A stretch of 7,757 nt of DNA from assembly GCA_020025795.1 (NCBI GenBank), contig JAHHRK010000074.1, positions 1-7,757 on the forward strand, written 5' to 3'. The DNA is from Faecalibacterium sp. GTDB taxonomy: Bacteria > Bacillota > Clostridia > Oscillospirales > Ruminococcaceae. The notes under the pieces are model-generated. The model was not told where the DNA came from. It saw only the letters and a list, made by a program, of their open reading frames with translations, and made no database searches. Below are positions 1 to 6,738 of the stretch, piece after piece (position 1 is the stretch's first letter; every line of letters begins with the position of its first letter). The translations under genes were made by a program, and so were the position numbers.

Positions 1-66
1 ACGCTGTGTATTGCAAAGCCAATCGGACAGGTATTGGACCTGAATACAGAACTGGAAATGAAATAA
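1..66 (+). CDS. Possible C-terminal end of an upstream gene (partial)
   Basis: An open frame enters from the left edge and runs for 21 codons to a TAA at 64-66, ending in the residues IGQVLDLNTELEMK. Codon choice (ctg, gaa, aaa, aca) fits the neighbouring genes, and the next plus-strand gene starts 84 nt later, so this could be the tail of a co-oriented gene. The fragment is too short to assign to a family, and no terminator hairpin follows it. It could also be a chance open frame at the window edge. Confidence 0.35.
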   Translation, partial: TLCIAKPIGQVLDLNTELEMK

Positions 67-150
67 TTTTGCAGTTCGACAGGGTGAGGGTAAATCTGCA
101 CGCCTTTTTGCATACAATGGGTCTTACAGTATGCAGAAAGGGATGGAAAC

Positions 151-786
151 ATGATAACAATGCAGACGACACAAACGGTCGCCCCACCGATGGTACGACG
201 CATCGGCGCGGAAGACTTTTTTCTTTTGGCACGCACCAGCGGTGCGTATCGCCCCTATTGGGAGGTAATGCGGATGCTGGCGGTGGGCCAGGCCTGGGGA
301 ACAGGTCCCATTGGTCAAATGCCGGAAAGCGGTGTGCTGCTGATGCCGCTGGATGCGGATGTAACCTGGGCGGCTGCCTTGCGTGAGCTGGAAGGCATGA
401 AGCGGGAACAGGGATTTTTCATTACGCCGCCGGTGGGCAATATGGAGCATCTGCCGTTTCTGTTGGAGCAGATTGTGGCAGTTGCCCGCCGCCGCAGCCC
501 GGAAAATCCGGTGCAGGCAGTGATGGCCTTTGATTTTCATCTGGAAGAACGGCTGCCTGCCTATTTTGACGCTGGCTTTGCTTTGCGTGCCGTGCGGCCC
601 TTGGTGGGCCTTGCCCCCGAAGCTTTGCTGATGACAGGCGAATGGGAAAAGCCGGAAATCTGGCTCGCTTTGTCGGACGCAACGAATCTTTCCATGCTGC
701 TGGCGCGCGGCTGGGCAGCGGTGGAAATGCGCGACGGTGAATCCGGAAGCCTTTTGGGTATGGTGCCGCCGAACGCAATTGTATAA
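151..786 (+). CDS. Hypothetical protein, 211 aa, no recognised family
   Basis: This is a complete frame of 211 residues. AAAGGG at 137-142 lies 8 nt before the ATG at 151, which supports this start; a second ATG lies three codons on. I see no signal peptide and no long hydrophobic segment, so the product is probably cytosolic. Visible features are a tryptophan-containing N-terminal half (Y33, W37, W49), an LREL/EGMKREQ helix near 78-87, and a segment near 138-160 (YFDAGFALRAVRPLVGLAP). That segment faintly recalls the C-terminal strand-loop of GNAT acetyltransferases, but no acetyl-CoA-binding loop (Q/RxxGxG/A) is evident, so I do not assign that family. A long open frame on the opposite strand overlaps it, but the plus frame is preferred for its ribosome binding site, its agreement with the downstream gene and its natural-looking composition. 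The gene precedes the 865-1722 membrane protein by 78 nt. Confidence 0.75.
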   Translation: MITMQTTQTVAPPMVRRIGAEDFFLLARTSGAYRPYWEVMRMLAVGQAWGTGPIGQMPESGVLLMPLDADVTWAAALRELEGMKREQGFFITPPVGNMEHLPFLLEQIVAVARRRSPENPVQAVMAFDFHLEERLPAYFDAGFALRAVRPLVGLAPEALLMTGEWEKPEIWLALSDATNLSMLLARGWAAVEMRDGESGSLLGMVPPNAIV

Positions 787-804
787 GCAGACATTACAAA
801 ATGG

Positions 805-833
805 TTGCAAACGCAATATCGGTTCGGTATGAA
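805..833 (+). promoter_or_regulatory. Possible sigma-A-type promoter for the membrane-protein gene
   Basis: TTGCAA (805-810) and TATGAA (828-833) are separated by exactly 17 nt. Each matches the -35 or -10 consensus at four of six positions. It lies in the 78-nt gap, about 30 nt before the start codon at 865. The match is modest and may be chance; the gene could equally be read from upstream. Confidence 0.3.
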
Positions 834-848
834 TCGTATGGTTGTTTG

Positions 849-854
849 AAAGGA
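849..854 (+). promoter_or_regulatory. Ribosome binding site that fixes the start at 865
   Basis: AAAGGA lies 10 nt before ATG 865. An in-frame GTG at 856 is only one base beyond this site, too close for initiation, so the longer reading is rejected. A further ATG at 871 is possible but less well placed. Confidence 0.7.
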
Positions 855-864
855 TGTGAAATCT

Positions 865-1722
865 ATGAAAATGAAAAAGCGTTTATGTGCCTTGCTGGCA
901 ATGCTCGTTCTGTTTTGCATCATGGCTGTACCGGTCTGGGCGGATATGGGCCCAAAACCCACAGTGGATTTGACATTCAAAGGGCTGGAAGGACAGCAAT
1001 ATGCCGTGGCACTGATTTCACGGATGGAATATACGCCGGCCCCCTGGATGGGTGACGGATGGGATGCATATAACCCTGAGGACGGTAAAAAGGAAAACTG
1101 GCAGGCATTACACGACTATGTGGACCCGGACGGCTGCAAATTTGGCGGCTATTGGGAGGAATGCAGTGAATCCCACCACTTCCGATGGGATTACCGCGCC
1201 CCCAGTCGTTTCAAAATATTGATTTGGCTGGAAGATACACAGACCTATCTTGTCAGTGAGGAACTGGACCGATATGCATTTGACGCTTACTTCACCGTGC
1301 AGTACACACCGGAAGGCACATTGCAGGTTAAGCGCAGTTATGATTACACCTGGGAATTGATTTCTCTGGTTTGCCGCGTGGTGCTGACCATTGCAATCGA
1401 GTTGGTACTCGCCTGGATGATTGGCTGGCGTGCCCGGCGGGATATGCAGGTTCTGCTGTGGACCAACGTGGTGACCCAGCTTGGGCTGAACATTGCATTG
1501 AATGTAACCAACTATATGCAAGGCAGTCTGGTTTTTGCATTCGCCTTCTTTGCCTTTGAGCTGATCGTCTTTGTGATTGAAGGCGCAGTGTATCAGTACT
1601 TGCTGCGCAGAGATCCCAATACCGGCAAAAAGCGGCACGTTTGGCTGTATGCGCTGGGTGCAAACGGGGTGTCTATGCTGTTGGGCTTCAAGCTGGCGCA
1701 ATGGATTCCCGGTATTTTCTAA
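865..1722 (+). CDS. Signal-peptide-bearing membrane protein of unknown function, 285 aa
   Basis: Residues 1-27 form a clear signal peptide: a basic MKMKKR start, a hydrophobic core at 7-21, and an AVPVWA|D cleavage site. The mature protein would begin DMGPKPTVDLTF. About 135 polar residues follow, rich in Trp and Tyr and including Cys91 and Cys100, which could form a disulphide. This part would face outward. Four hydrophobic helices then appear at about 163-187, 195-215, 221-245 and 257-278, with basic loops (RARRD, RRDPNTGKKR) between them. The DMGPKP mature terminus followed by a membrane domain resembles, from memory, an uncharacterised family seen in Clostridia; I know of no assigned function and see no catalytic motif. 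A role in envelope sensing or transport would be guesswork. The gene ends 7 nt before a strong terminator. The architecture is confident, the function unknown. Confidence 0.85.
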   Translation: MKMKKRLCALLAMLVLFCIMAVPVWADMGPKPTVDLTFKGLEGQQYAVALISRMEYTPAPWMGDGWDAYNPEDGKKENWQALHDYVDPDGCKFGGYWEECSESHHFRWDYRAPSRFKILIWLEDTQTYLVSEELDRYAFDAYFTVQYTPEGTLQVKRSYDYTWELISLVCRVVLTIAIELVLAWMIGWRARRDMQVLLWTNVVTQLGLNIALNVTNYMQGSLVFAFAFFAFELIVFVIEGAVYQYLLRRDPNTGKKRHVWLYALGANGVSMLLGFKLAQWIPGIF

Positions 1723-1729
1723 TGACAGT

Positions 1730-1766
1730 AAAAAAGTTGGGCACCATTTCGGTGCCCAACTTTTTT
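1730..1766. terminator. Bidirectional intrinsic terminator between convergent genes
   Basis: A perfect 16-bp inverted repeat pairs 1730-1745 with 1751-1766 around the 5-nt loop ATTTC. The core is GTTGGGCACC/GGTGCCCAAC. Six A's flank the left side and six T's the right, so each strand gives a GC stem followed by a U-run. It sits 7 nt after the stop of the plus-strand membrane protein and 10 nt after the stop of the minus-strand M15 peptidase, and should end both transcripts. Confidence 0.95.
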
Positions 1767-1776
1767 GTTCCTGGAT

Positions 1777-2469
1777 TTAGTCGATGGTAGTGCGGGTACG
1801 GCCCATGCCCATGACGGTGGCAGAAAGCTTTTTCCAGCTGTTGCAGCCACAGATGCCGTCCGGTGTCAGCTGTACGGACTTTTGCCAGGCAATCAGCGCA
1901 CGTTCCGTCCGGGTGCCAAACTTGCCGTCGATTTGGTTGCCGGTAGGATAGCCCAGCGTAGAAAGGGAGTCCTGCAGAATCATGACATAACAGCCGCGGC
2001 TGCCATGAGACAGCTTCGGGTAGCCGCTTGTAGTGCCGCTGCAGGCTACCTTGCCGTATCGGCGGTCAAAGTGTACCCAGGTGGGGGTCATGGACAGCGG
2101 TTCGACGTAACGCCAGGCACCGGTGTTTTCGGCGGCCTGGTGAATCTTGCGGCGACGCACTTCGCCTTGGCCCTGACCAACGTCAAAGGCTACACCGGCG
2201 TAGTGCTGGCTGCGTGTGCCATGGCCGCCTTCCCAGATGCGGCGGAAGGCGTAGCCCACATGGATGCCTTCACCGTAGCTGCGGCGAGTCAGGTTCCAGG
2301 CTTCCATGGCTTCAGTAGTGGTCCAAAGCGTGCTGCTGCCGGATACGCCGCGGAATTCCTTGACGGTCAGGGTATTGTTGATGCTGTACGGCATGGGGTC
2401 GCTTTCGCTCATGTTGTTGTAGGTGTAGATCTGGTTTTCAAACCGATCGTAAATCAAAAGTCTCGCCAT
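1777..2469 (-). CDS. M15-type zinc peptidase with C-terminal peptidoglycan-binding domain, 230 aa
   Basis: This is a likely peptidoglycan peptidase (D-Ala-D-Ala carboxypeptidase or endopeptidase type). The M15 signature SxHxxGxAxD is present at residues 87-96 (SQHYAGVAFD), followed by WVH at 131-133. His89, Asp96 and His133 are therefore the expected zinc ligands. Glu123 is a possible catalytic base, but its spacing is not that of VanY, and the fold looks closer to the short M15_3-type group. Residues about 150-216 form one peptidoglycan-binding repeat (a DGKFG motif, then TPDGICG and SWKKL). The N-terminus (MARLLIYDRFEN) has no signal peptide or membrane helix, which is odd for a wall enzyme. 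AAGGAGG at 2477-2483 lies 7 nt before the ATG. The gene follows the SpoIID-like gene by 15 nt, so the two are almost certainly co-transcribed and perhaps translationally coupled. Exact bond specificity cannot be read from sequence. Confidence 0.88.
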   Translation of the reverse strand: MARLLIYDRFENQIYTYNNMSESDPMPYSINNTLTVKEFRGVSGSSTLWTTTEAMEAWNLTRRSYGEGIHVGYAFRRIWEGGHGTRSQHYAGVAFDVGQGQGEVRRRKIHQAAENTGAWRYVEPLSMTPTWVHFDRRYGKVACSGTTSGYPKLSHGSRGCYVMILQDSLSTLGYPTGNQIDGKFGTRTERALIAWQKSVQLTPDGICGCNSWKKLSATVMGMGRTRTTID

Positions 2470-2476
2470 AAGGGTG

Positions 2477-2483
2477 CCTCCTT
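2477..2483 (-). promoter_or_regulatory. Consensus ribosome binding site for the M15 peptidase
   Basis: On the minus strand this reads AAGGAGG, 7 nt before the ATG at 2469. It begins one base after the stop codon of the upstream SpoIID-like gene, an arrangement that favours re-initiation by ribosomes finishing that gene. Confidence 0.85.
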
Positions 2484-2484
2484 G

Positions 2485-5064
2485 TTAGTTAGATCGCTCT
2501 GCTTTGGTGCGCAGAATGCGCCAGGTTTGATTGTCCACAACGCCAGTGGGATTCAGGCCGTTTTCGATTTGCAGCTGCTGAATCAGCACAGTCTGCTTGT
2601 CCACAAAGCTGCCCGTCACATCGGTGTGCGGATAGCCGCACATCTGGTTGCCCAGCTGGTCCAGCCAGCGCTGAATCTGCTGTACACGAGCACCTGCACT
2701 GCCTACGCCGGATGCCTGATATTCCGGGAAATTCATTGGGTTTGGCCCGGCGCTGGAAAGCAAGGTCAGGCTGAGTGCTTCAGCGGTGATCCAGGTCACT
2801 TCGTCTGCAATGCCGGTTACCGGGATGCCTTCCAGCTCCTGAAAATCCTTGACGGCTTCTTCCAGCAGAGGCGTATAGGTATCGGTCAGGCCCACATTGG
2901 CAATGGTGTCGAAATAGTAGGCAATACGGGTAATCAGGCTGGAGAAGTACAGTACGTCTGGCCCATGGTCACCCAGTTTTAGCGGCGTGCCGGGATAATC
3001 GATTCGGGTAATGGTAACAACCGCACCGGACAGCCGTAGCGTGCCTGCCTGCTGATACAACGACTCCCAGGTTGTGCGGCCCACAATGCCGTCAATCGTC
3101 AGGCTGTTGCGGCGCTGGAATGCCTTGACCGAGCGTTCCGTGTCGGCACCAAAGACGCCGTCGATGGAAACAGTGGGAATATCCGGATCGTAGGCAGCCA
3201 TGACAAACAGATAATATTGCAGCTCTTTGACAGGCGTACCGGTACTGCCGCGGCGCAGAACACCCGGATATTCACCAGGTCGCAGGCTGGGGCTGAGCAG
3301 GTTGTTGGCAACGCCGTTGTAGACTTCCTGGAGCTTATTCCAGGTTGCGCGGCCCACAATGCCGTCGGCAGTCAGACGGAAATAGCGCTGGAACGTGGTA
3401 ACGGCGCTTTCGGTGCCGCGGCCATAGATGCCGTCTACGGAAAGGTTTTCCAGTTCGGGATAGGTGGTGCGGGCAATCTTCAGCCAGAATTGAATAAGCT
3501 GTACGTTGCTGCCACGATCTCCCCGGCGGATCGGCGTTCCGGGATATTGGTTGGGTGTTCCAATGTCGCTTTGTACGCTTTCATAGCCTTGATACAAAAC
3601 AGCCCAGGTAGTAGGACCAATGATGCCGTCTACTGGCAGACTGGCCAGCCGTTGGAAAGCACGCACGGCCCGCTCGGTATCGCTGCCATAAATGCCGTCT
3701 ACCGTTAGGGCGGGCAGCTCGCGGGTATAGTCAGAAAGCGTATCCAGCCAGAACTGCGCTTGCTCGACGGTTTTGCCGCGGGAACCAACGCGCAGGATTT
3801 CGCCTTGCCAGCTGCCGCCGGAAAGCGTGCCATTTTCGGTTTCGCCTTCGCTGGTCAGCTCGGCCAGATCCTTGACAGATACATAGATGTAGCTGATTTT
3901 ATACCAGGTAGAGCGACCGACCACGCCGTCGGCAACCAAGCCAAATTGCTTTTGGAAGGTTTTGACGGTTTGGGTCATGCTGGAACCAAAGATGCCGTCC
4001 ACGTTCAGCTTTCCAAAGAAAGGGTAGTCCTTGGTAATACGGTTCAGCTGGCGCTGCAAGGTGTAAACGGAAGTGCCGCGGTCACCCTGGCGCACAGGAC
4101 TGCCCGGATAGCTTTGCGGAATCGAGCGAATGTTGTTGGTGCGCACGATTTCAATATCGTTGCCGTAATAGTGACGCAAAATCTGAAGTGCGTTCTTGCC
4201 TTGGTTGGCCAACGTAACCGTACCCCACTGCTTCATGCCGGGGCAGGTGACGGATTTGCCATCGCAGTATTCGGTATAGTACGGGTTCAGCGTGCCGATG
4301 CGGCGCACATAGGTGTTGAAGATTTCAGCAGTCAAACGCACCATCACATCGAACACCGTGCGGCCATGCACATAATACTGGTCATAGCTGGTGGAGTTCG
4401 TGATGTTGAAGGTGTAGCCTTTGCTGGGATACCATTCGGTATAGATGCGGTTCAGCGCCAGACTGATTTGAGCGTGGATATTCGCACGCAGCGCTTGTTC
4501 CGGCCAGGTGGGATAGACTTCGCTGGAAGCTACGTTGGCGATGTAATCCTGGAAATTTACCGTCACATTCTTTGCGCTGACAGCAGGCTTGCCCAGATGA
4601 ACTGTGATCTTGTTGGGAACCACTACTTCATCCAGAACAAAAGGTGCAACGCAGTCGGTAATGGGGGCAGGGCCACTGCCGCCATTTTGGGTAAAAAGCC
4701 CGTGAGGCGGGATAATAATGGGTTCGTCCGCAATGCGAAAAGCTTCGCCGCCGGAGGTGACCATTTCGATGGGCGCAACGGTGATTTCGCCGGGGAAAAT
4801 CTGTGCGCCTTCGATGGTGACGGTGCGGTAGCCGGGCTTTTCTGCGATGATGGTTGCCACGGTATAAGGCTGAACCGTGGTGTTGTTGGGGTCCAGTGAG
4901 TAGCATTTATTCGGGGTTTTGAGGCGGATTGTGTCAGCCGTACCTTCTGAACCGGTTGTAAAACGCCAGGTTTTCTCACGGCTCAGCACCGTTATATTTA
5001 CATCTGGAATGGGCGCACTGCGCCGCATTGCATAGGTTTGGATGCGAAGAGCTCCATATGCCAT
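2485..5064 (-). CDS. SpoIID-like protein with six peptidoglycan-binding repeats, 859 aa
   Basis: This is a probable peptidoglycan-cleaving or remodelling protein. Residues 1-102 look like a beta-rich, carboxypeptidase-regulatory-like domain. Residues about 165-305 match the SpoIID/LytB layout in order: an FQDYIANVASSE block with Glu182 where the SpoIID lytic-transglycosylase glutamate sits, a TSYDQYYVHG stretch (225-234), then PGMKQWGTVTLANQG (275-289) and ILRHYYG (295-301), equivalent to the SQxGA...IL.yYY end of SpoIID. Six peptidoglycan-binding_1-type repeats follow (319-851). No signal peptide or membrane segment is visible, unlike classical membrane-anchored SpoIID. An upstream in-frame ATG at 5136 would add 24 residues, but AAAGGAG 9 nt before ATG 5064 and the family-like start MAYGALRI favour 5064. 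The gene lies 123 nt after gpmI, behind a terminator, and is followed by the M15 peptidase gene. SpoIID homology is inferred from motif order; activity is not proven. Confidence 0.87.
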   Translation of the reverse strand: MAYGALRIQTYAMRRSAPIPDVNITVLSREKTWRFTTGSEGTADTIRLKTPNKCYSLDPNNTTVQPYTVATIIAEKPGYRTVTIEGAQIFPGEITVAPIEMVTSGGEAFRIADEPIIIPPHGLFTQNGGSGPAPITDCVAPFVLDEVVVPNKITVHLGKPAVSAKNVTVNFQDYIANVASSEVYPTWPEQALRANIHAQISLALNRIYTEWYPSKGYTFNITNSTSYDQYYVHGRTVFDVMVRLTAEIFNTYVRRIGTLNPYYTEYCDGKSVTCPGMKQWGTVTLANQGKNALQILRHYYGNDIEIVRTNNIRSIPQSYPGSPVRQGDRGTSVYTLQRQLNRITKDYPFFGKLNVDGIFGSSMTQTVKTFQKQFGLVADGVVGRSTWYKISYIYVSVKDLAELTSEGETENGTLSGGSWQGEILRVGSRGKTVEQAQFWLDTLSDYTRELPALTVDGIYGSDTERAVRAFQRLASLPVDGIIGPTTWAVLYQGYESVQSDIGTPNQYPGTPIRRGDRGSNVQLIQFWLKIARTTYPELENLSVDGIYGRGTESAVTTFQRYFRLTADGIVGRATWNKLQEVYNGVANNLLSPSLRPGEYPGVLRRGSTGTPVKELQYYLFVMAAYDPDIPTVSIDGVFGADTERSVKAFQRRNSLTIDGIVGRTTWESLYQQAGTLRLSGAVVTITRIDYPGTPLKLGDHGPDVLYFSSLITRIAYYFDTIANVGLTDTYTPLLEEAVKDFQELEGIPVTGIADEVTWITAEALSLTLLSSAGPNPMNFPEYQASGVGSAGARVQQIQRWLDQLGNQMCGYPHTDVTGSFVDKQTVLIQQLQIENGLNPTGVVDNQTWRILRTKAERSN
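2512..4110 (-). repeat. Six tandem peptidoglycan-binding repeats inside the SpoIID-like gene
   Basis: The repeats cover about residues 319-390, 421-490, 507-578, 599-670, 690-760 and 781-851. The typical unit begins YPG(T/S)P(I/V)RRGDRG, continues with an FWL-type helix, then VDGIYG, an AVxxFQR helix, and ends DGIVGxxTW. Repeats 1-4 keep these motifs, although repeat 2 opens GEILRVGSRG. Repeats 5 and 6 have lost the DGIYG turn and end TGIADEVTW and TGVVDNQTW. Linkers of about 17-30 residues separate the units, and the first linker (391-420) is longest. Such repeats usually bind muropeptide. Confidence 0.9.
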
Positions 5065-5073
5065 GTGTAAAAT

Positions 5074-5080
5074 CTCCTTT
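5074..5080 (-). promoter_or_regulatory. Ribosome binding site that fixes the SpoIID-like start at 5064
   Basis: On the minus strand AAAGGAG lies 9 nt before ATG 5064. The longer in-frame start at 5136 lies within the tail of the gpmI terminator and has no such site, so 5064 is preferred. The same AAAGGAGATTT string precedes gpmI at the same spacing. Confidence 0.85.
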
Positions 5081-5130
5081 GCTTCAGAATGGTTTTCCCA
5101 GTCTATTCTGATTTCTGCAAAGGTGTGATA

Positions 5131-5168
5131 AAACAAAACCCCCGCCTCGGCCTGGGCCGAAGCGGGGG
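5131..5168 (-). terminator. Intrinsic terminator after gpmI
   Basis: On the minus strand, 5168-5155 (CCCCCGCTTCGGCC) pairs with 5152-5139 (GGCCGAGGCGGGGG). This is a 14-nt complementary arm with one G·U wobble and a very short apex, followed by TTTTGTTT. It starts 19 nt after the gpmI stop. It should end the glycolytic transcript, and the 66 nt between it and the SpoIID-like start leave room for a separate promoter, although I could not identify one. Confidence 0.88.
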
Positions 5169-5187
5169 AAAAGTTATTTTAGATGGA

Positions 5188-6714
5188 TTAGTGCTGGATC
5201 AGGCTCTTACCGGTCATCTCAGCAGGCTGAGGCACTTCCATGATTTCCAGCATGGTGGGAACCAGGTCGCTCAGCACGCCGCCCTCGCGCAGGGTAACGT
5301 CGCCGGCACCGGCAACCAGGCAGGGAACCACGTTGGTGGTGTGAGCGGTGAAGGCACTGCCATCCTCGTTCATCATCTTGTCAGCGTTGCCGTGGTCAGC
5401 AGTCAGAACAACTGCGCCGCCCTTTGCCAGAACAGCATCCACAACCTTGCCGACAGCGGTGTCAACAGCCTCAACAGCCTTGACTGCTGCATCGAACACG
5501 CCGGTGTGGCCGACCATGTCGCAGTTTGCAAAGTTCAGGATGATCACGTCGTACTTGTCGCTCTCGATGCGCTTGACGCACTCGTCAGCAACAGCAGGTG
5601 CGCTCATCTCGGGCTGCAGGTCGTAAGTGGCAACCTTGGGGCTGGGGATCACGCAGCGATCTTCGCCTTCGTAGGGAGCTTCGACGCCGCCGTTGAAGAA
5701 GAAGGTAACGTGTGCGTACTTCTCGGTCTCAGCAATGCGCAGCTGAGTCTTGCCCAGCTTGGACAGGTACTCGCCCATAACATTCTTCAGGTCAACCGGG
5801 GGATAAGCAACTTCGCAGTTGGGCATGGTAGCGTCGTACTGTGCCATGCAGACGTACTGCACGGGCAGGCGGCCGCCGCGGCGCTCGAAGCCGGTGAAAG
5901 CATCGTCGCAGAACACACGAGTCATCTGACGTGCGCGGTCAGGGCGGAAGTTCAGGAACACAACGGTGTCGCCAGCCTGTACGCGGCCACCTTCGCAGGT
6001 AACGCAGGGCAGAACGAACTCGTCGGACACACCAGCATCATAGCTGGACTTGATGCAGGTCTGCCAATCGGGAGCGGTCTCGCCTTCGCCGTAAACGAAT
6101 GCGTCGTAAGCCTTCTCGATACGATCCCAGTTGTTGTCGCGGTCCATAGCGTAGTAACGGCCTGCAACAGTTGCGATCTTGCCCAGACCGATCTGGTCCA
6201 TCTTGTCCTGAACGTTCTGCAGGAAATGCTCGCCATCATGGGGGTCAGTGTCACGACCGTCGGTGATAGCGTGGACGTAAACTTCCTTAGCGCCCAGAGC
6301 CTTAGCCATGTCCAGCAGGCCGAACAGGTGATCCTGGTGGCTATGTACGCCGCCGGTGCCCATCAGGCCCATGAAGTGGATTGCCTTACCAGCATCGATT
6401 GCAGCCTTCATGTTCTTAACCAGAACAGGGTTCTTGACCATCTCACCGTCCTGAATGGACTTGGTGATCAGGGTCAGCTGCTGGTAAACAATGCGGCCTG
6501 CACCAATGTTGGTGTGGCCAACTTCGCTGTTGCCCATCTGGCCGTCAGGCAGGCCAACGCTCATGCCGGAAGCACCAATGGTGGTGTGGGGGCAGGTAGC
6601 AAACAGCTTATCCAGGTTGGGCTTGTTAGCAGCAACGATTGCGTTGCCATAGGTCTGCTCAGGGACCCAGCCAAAACCGTCCAGAATGCAAAGCATAACA
6701 GGTTTTTTAGACAT
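5188..6714 (-). CDS. gpmI: 2,3-bisphosphoglycerate-independent phosphoglycerate mutase, 508 aa
   Basis: This cytosolic, Mn2+-dependent glycolytic enzyme interconverts 3- and 2-phosphoglycerate. It has the alkaline-phosphatase-fold signatures of the iPGM family: DGFG with metal ligand Asp12, the catalytic serine Ser63 in GQMGNSEVGH, His124 in GGVHSHQDH, TDGRDTDP (151-158) with Arg154, GRYYAMDRD (185-193), FRPDRARQ (256-263), EKYAHVTFF with Lys332, NCDMVGHTG (397-405) with Asp399 and His403, TADHGN (438-443) with Asp440/His441, and His458. The 508 residues match the usual length of about 510. An upstream in-frame ATG at 6738 would add eight residues, but AAAGGAG 9 nt before ATG 6714 and the standard MSKKPVMLCILDGFG start decide for 6714. 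It lies 72 nt after tpiA with a hairpin between, and is followed by a strong terminator. All key residues are intact. Confidence 0.98.
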   Translation of the reverse strand: MSKKPVMLCILDGFGWVPEQTYGNAIVAANKPNLDKLFATCPHTTIGASGMSVGLPDGQMGNSEVGHTNIGAGRIVYQQLTLITKSIQDGEMVKNPVLVKNMKAAIDAGKAIHFMGLMGTGGVHSHQDHLFGLLDMAKALGAKEVYVHAITDGRDTDPHDGEHFLQNVQDKMDQIGLGKIATVAGRYYAMDRDNNWDRIEKAYDAFVYGEGETAPDWQTCIKSSYDAGVSDEFVLPCVTCEGGRVQAGDTVVFLNFRPDRARQMTRVFCDDAFTGFERRGGRLPVQYVCMAQYDATMPNCEVAYPPVDLKNVMGEYLSKLGKTQLRIAETEKYAHVTFFFNGGVEAPYEGEDRCVIPSPKVATYDLQPEMSAPAVADECVKRIESDKYDVIILNFANCDMVGHTGVFDAAVKAVEAVDTAVGKVVDAVLAKGGAVVLTADHGNADKMMNEDGSAFTAHTTNVVPCLVAGAGDVTLREGGVLSDLVPTMLEIMEVPQPAEMTGKSLIQH

Positions 6715-6723
6715 AGAAGAAAT

Positions 6724-6730
6724 CTCCTTT
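6724..6730 (-). promoter_or_regulatory. Ribosome binding site that fixes the gpmI start at 6714
   Basis: On the minus strand AAAGGAG lies 9 nt before ATG 6714. The alternative ATG at 6738 would put this site inside the coding region, so the shorter protein is chosen. Confidence 0.88.
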
Positions 6731-6738
6731 TTTAGCAT

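Noticed and set aside
113..118. TACAAT as a -10 box for the 151-786 gene
   Set aside because: No acceptable -35 sequence lies 16-18 nt upstream.
124..816. Minus-strand open frame of 230 codons opposite the 151-786 gene
   Set aside because: Its translation is rich in His, Gln, Cys and Arg, typical of a shadow frame. The plus-strand gene has a ribosome binding site and fits the local gene direction. I cannot fully exclude it because the plus-strand product has no recognised homologue.
1765..2982. Plus-strand open frame of 405 codons across the M15 and SpoIID-like genes
   Set aside because: It runs antisense to two well-supported genes, spans their junction and overlaps the bidirectional terminator. 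Its composition is alanine/glycine-rich shadow sequence.
2512..4110. Recurrent short DNA motifs suggesting a CRISPR or tandem repeat array
   Set aside because: The recurrence (for example GGCCCACAATGCCGTC near 3078 and 3351) comes from the coded peptidoglycan-binding repeats and is irregular in spacing.
3760..4899. Plus-strand open frame of 379 codons antisense to the SpoIID-like gene
   Set aside because: The minus strand shows clear SpoIID and peptidoglycan-binding motifs; the plus reading has none.
1777..5064. Phage endolysin or tail-associated lysin cassette
   Set aside because: M15 plus peptidoglycan-binding domains occur in phage lysins, but there is no holin, tail, integrase or attachment site, and the genes sit directly behind core glycolysis genes.
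5081..5130. Sporulation-type (sigma E/G/K) promoter before the SpoIID-like gene
   Set aside because: Fragments such as GAATAGACT resemble parts of such boxes, but no paired -35/-10 with correct spacing could be read.
5089..6735. Long plus-strand open frame (548 codons) antisense to gpmI
   Set aside because: The complementary strand encodes a complete gpmI with all catalytic motifs. The antisense frame is a by-product of strong codon bias, has no family motifs and no good ribosome binding site.
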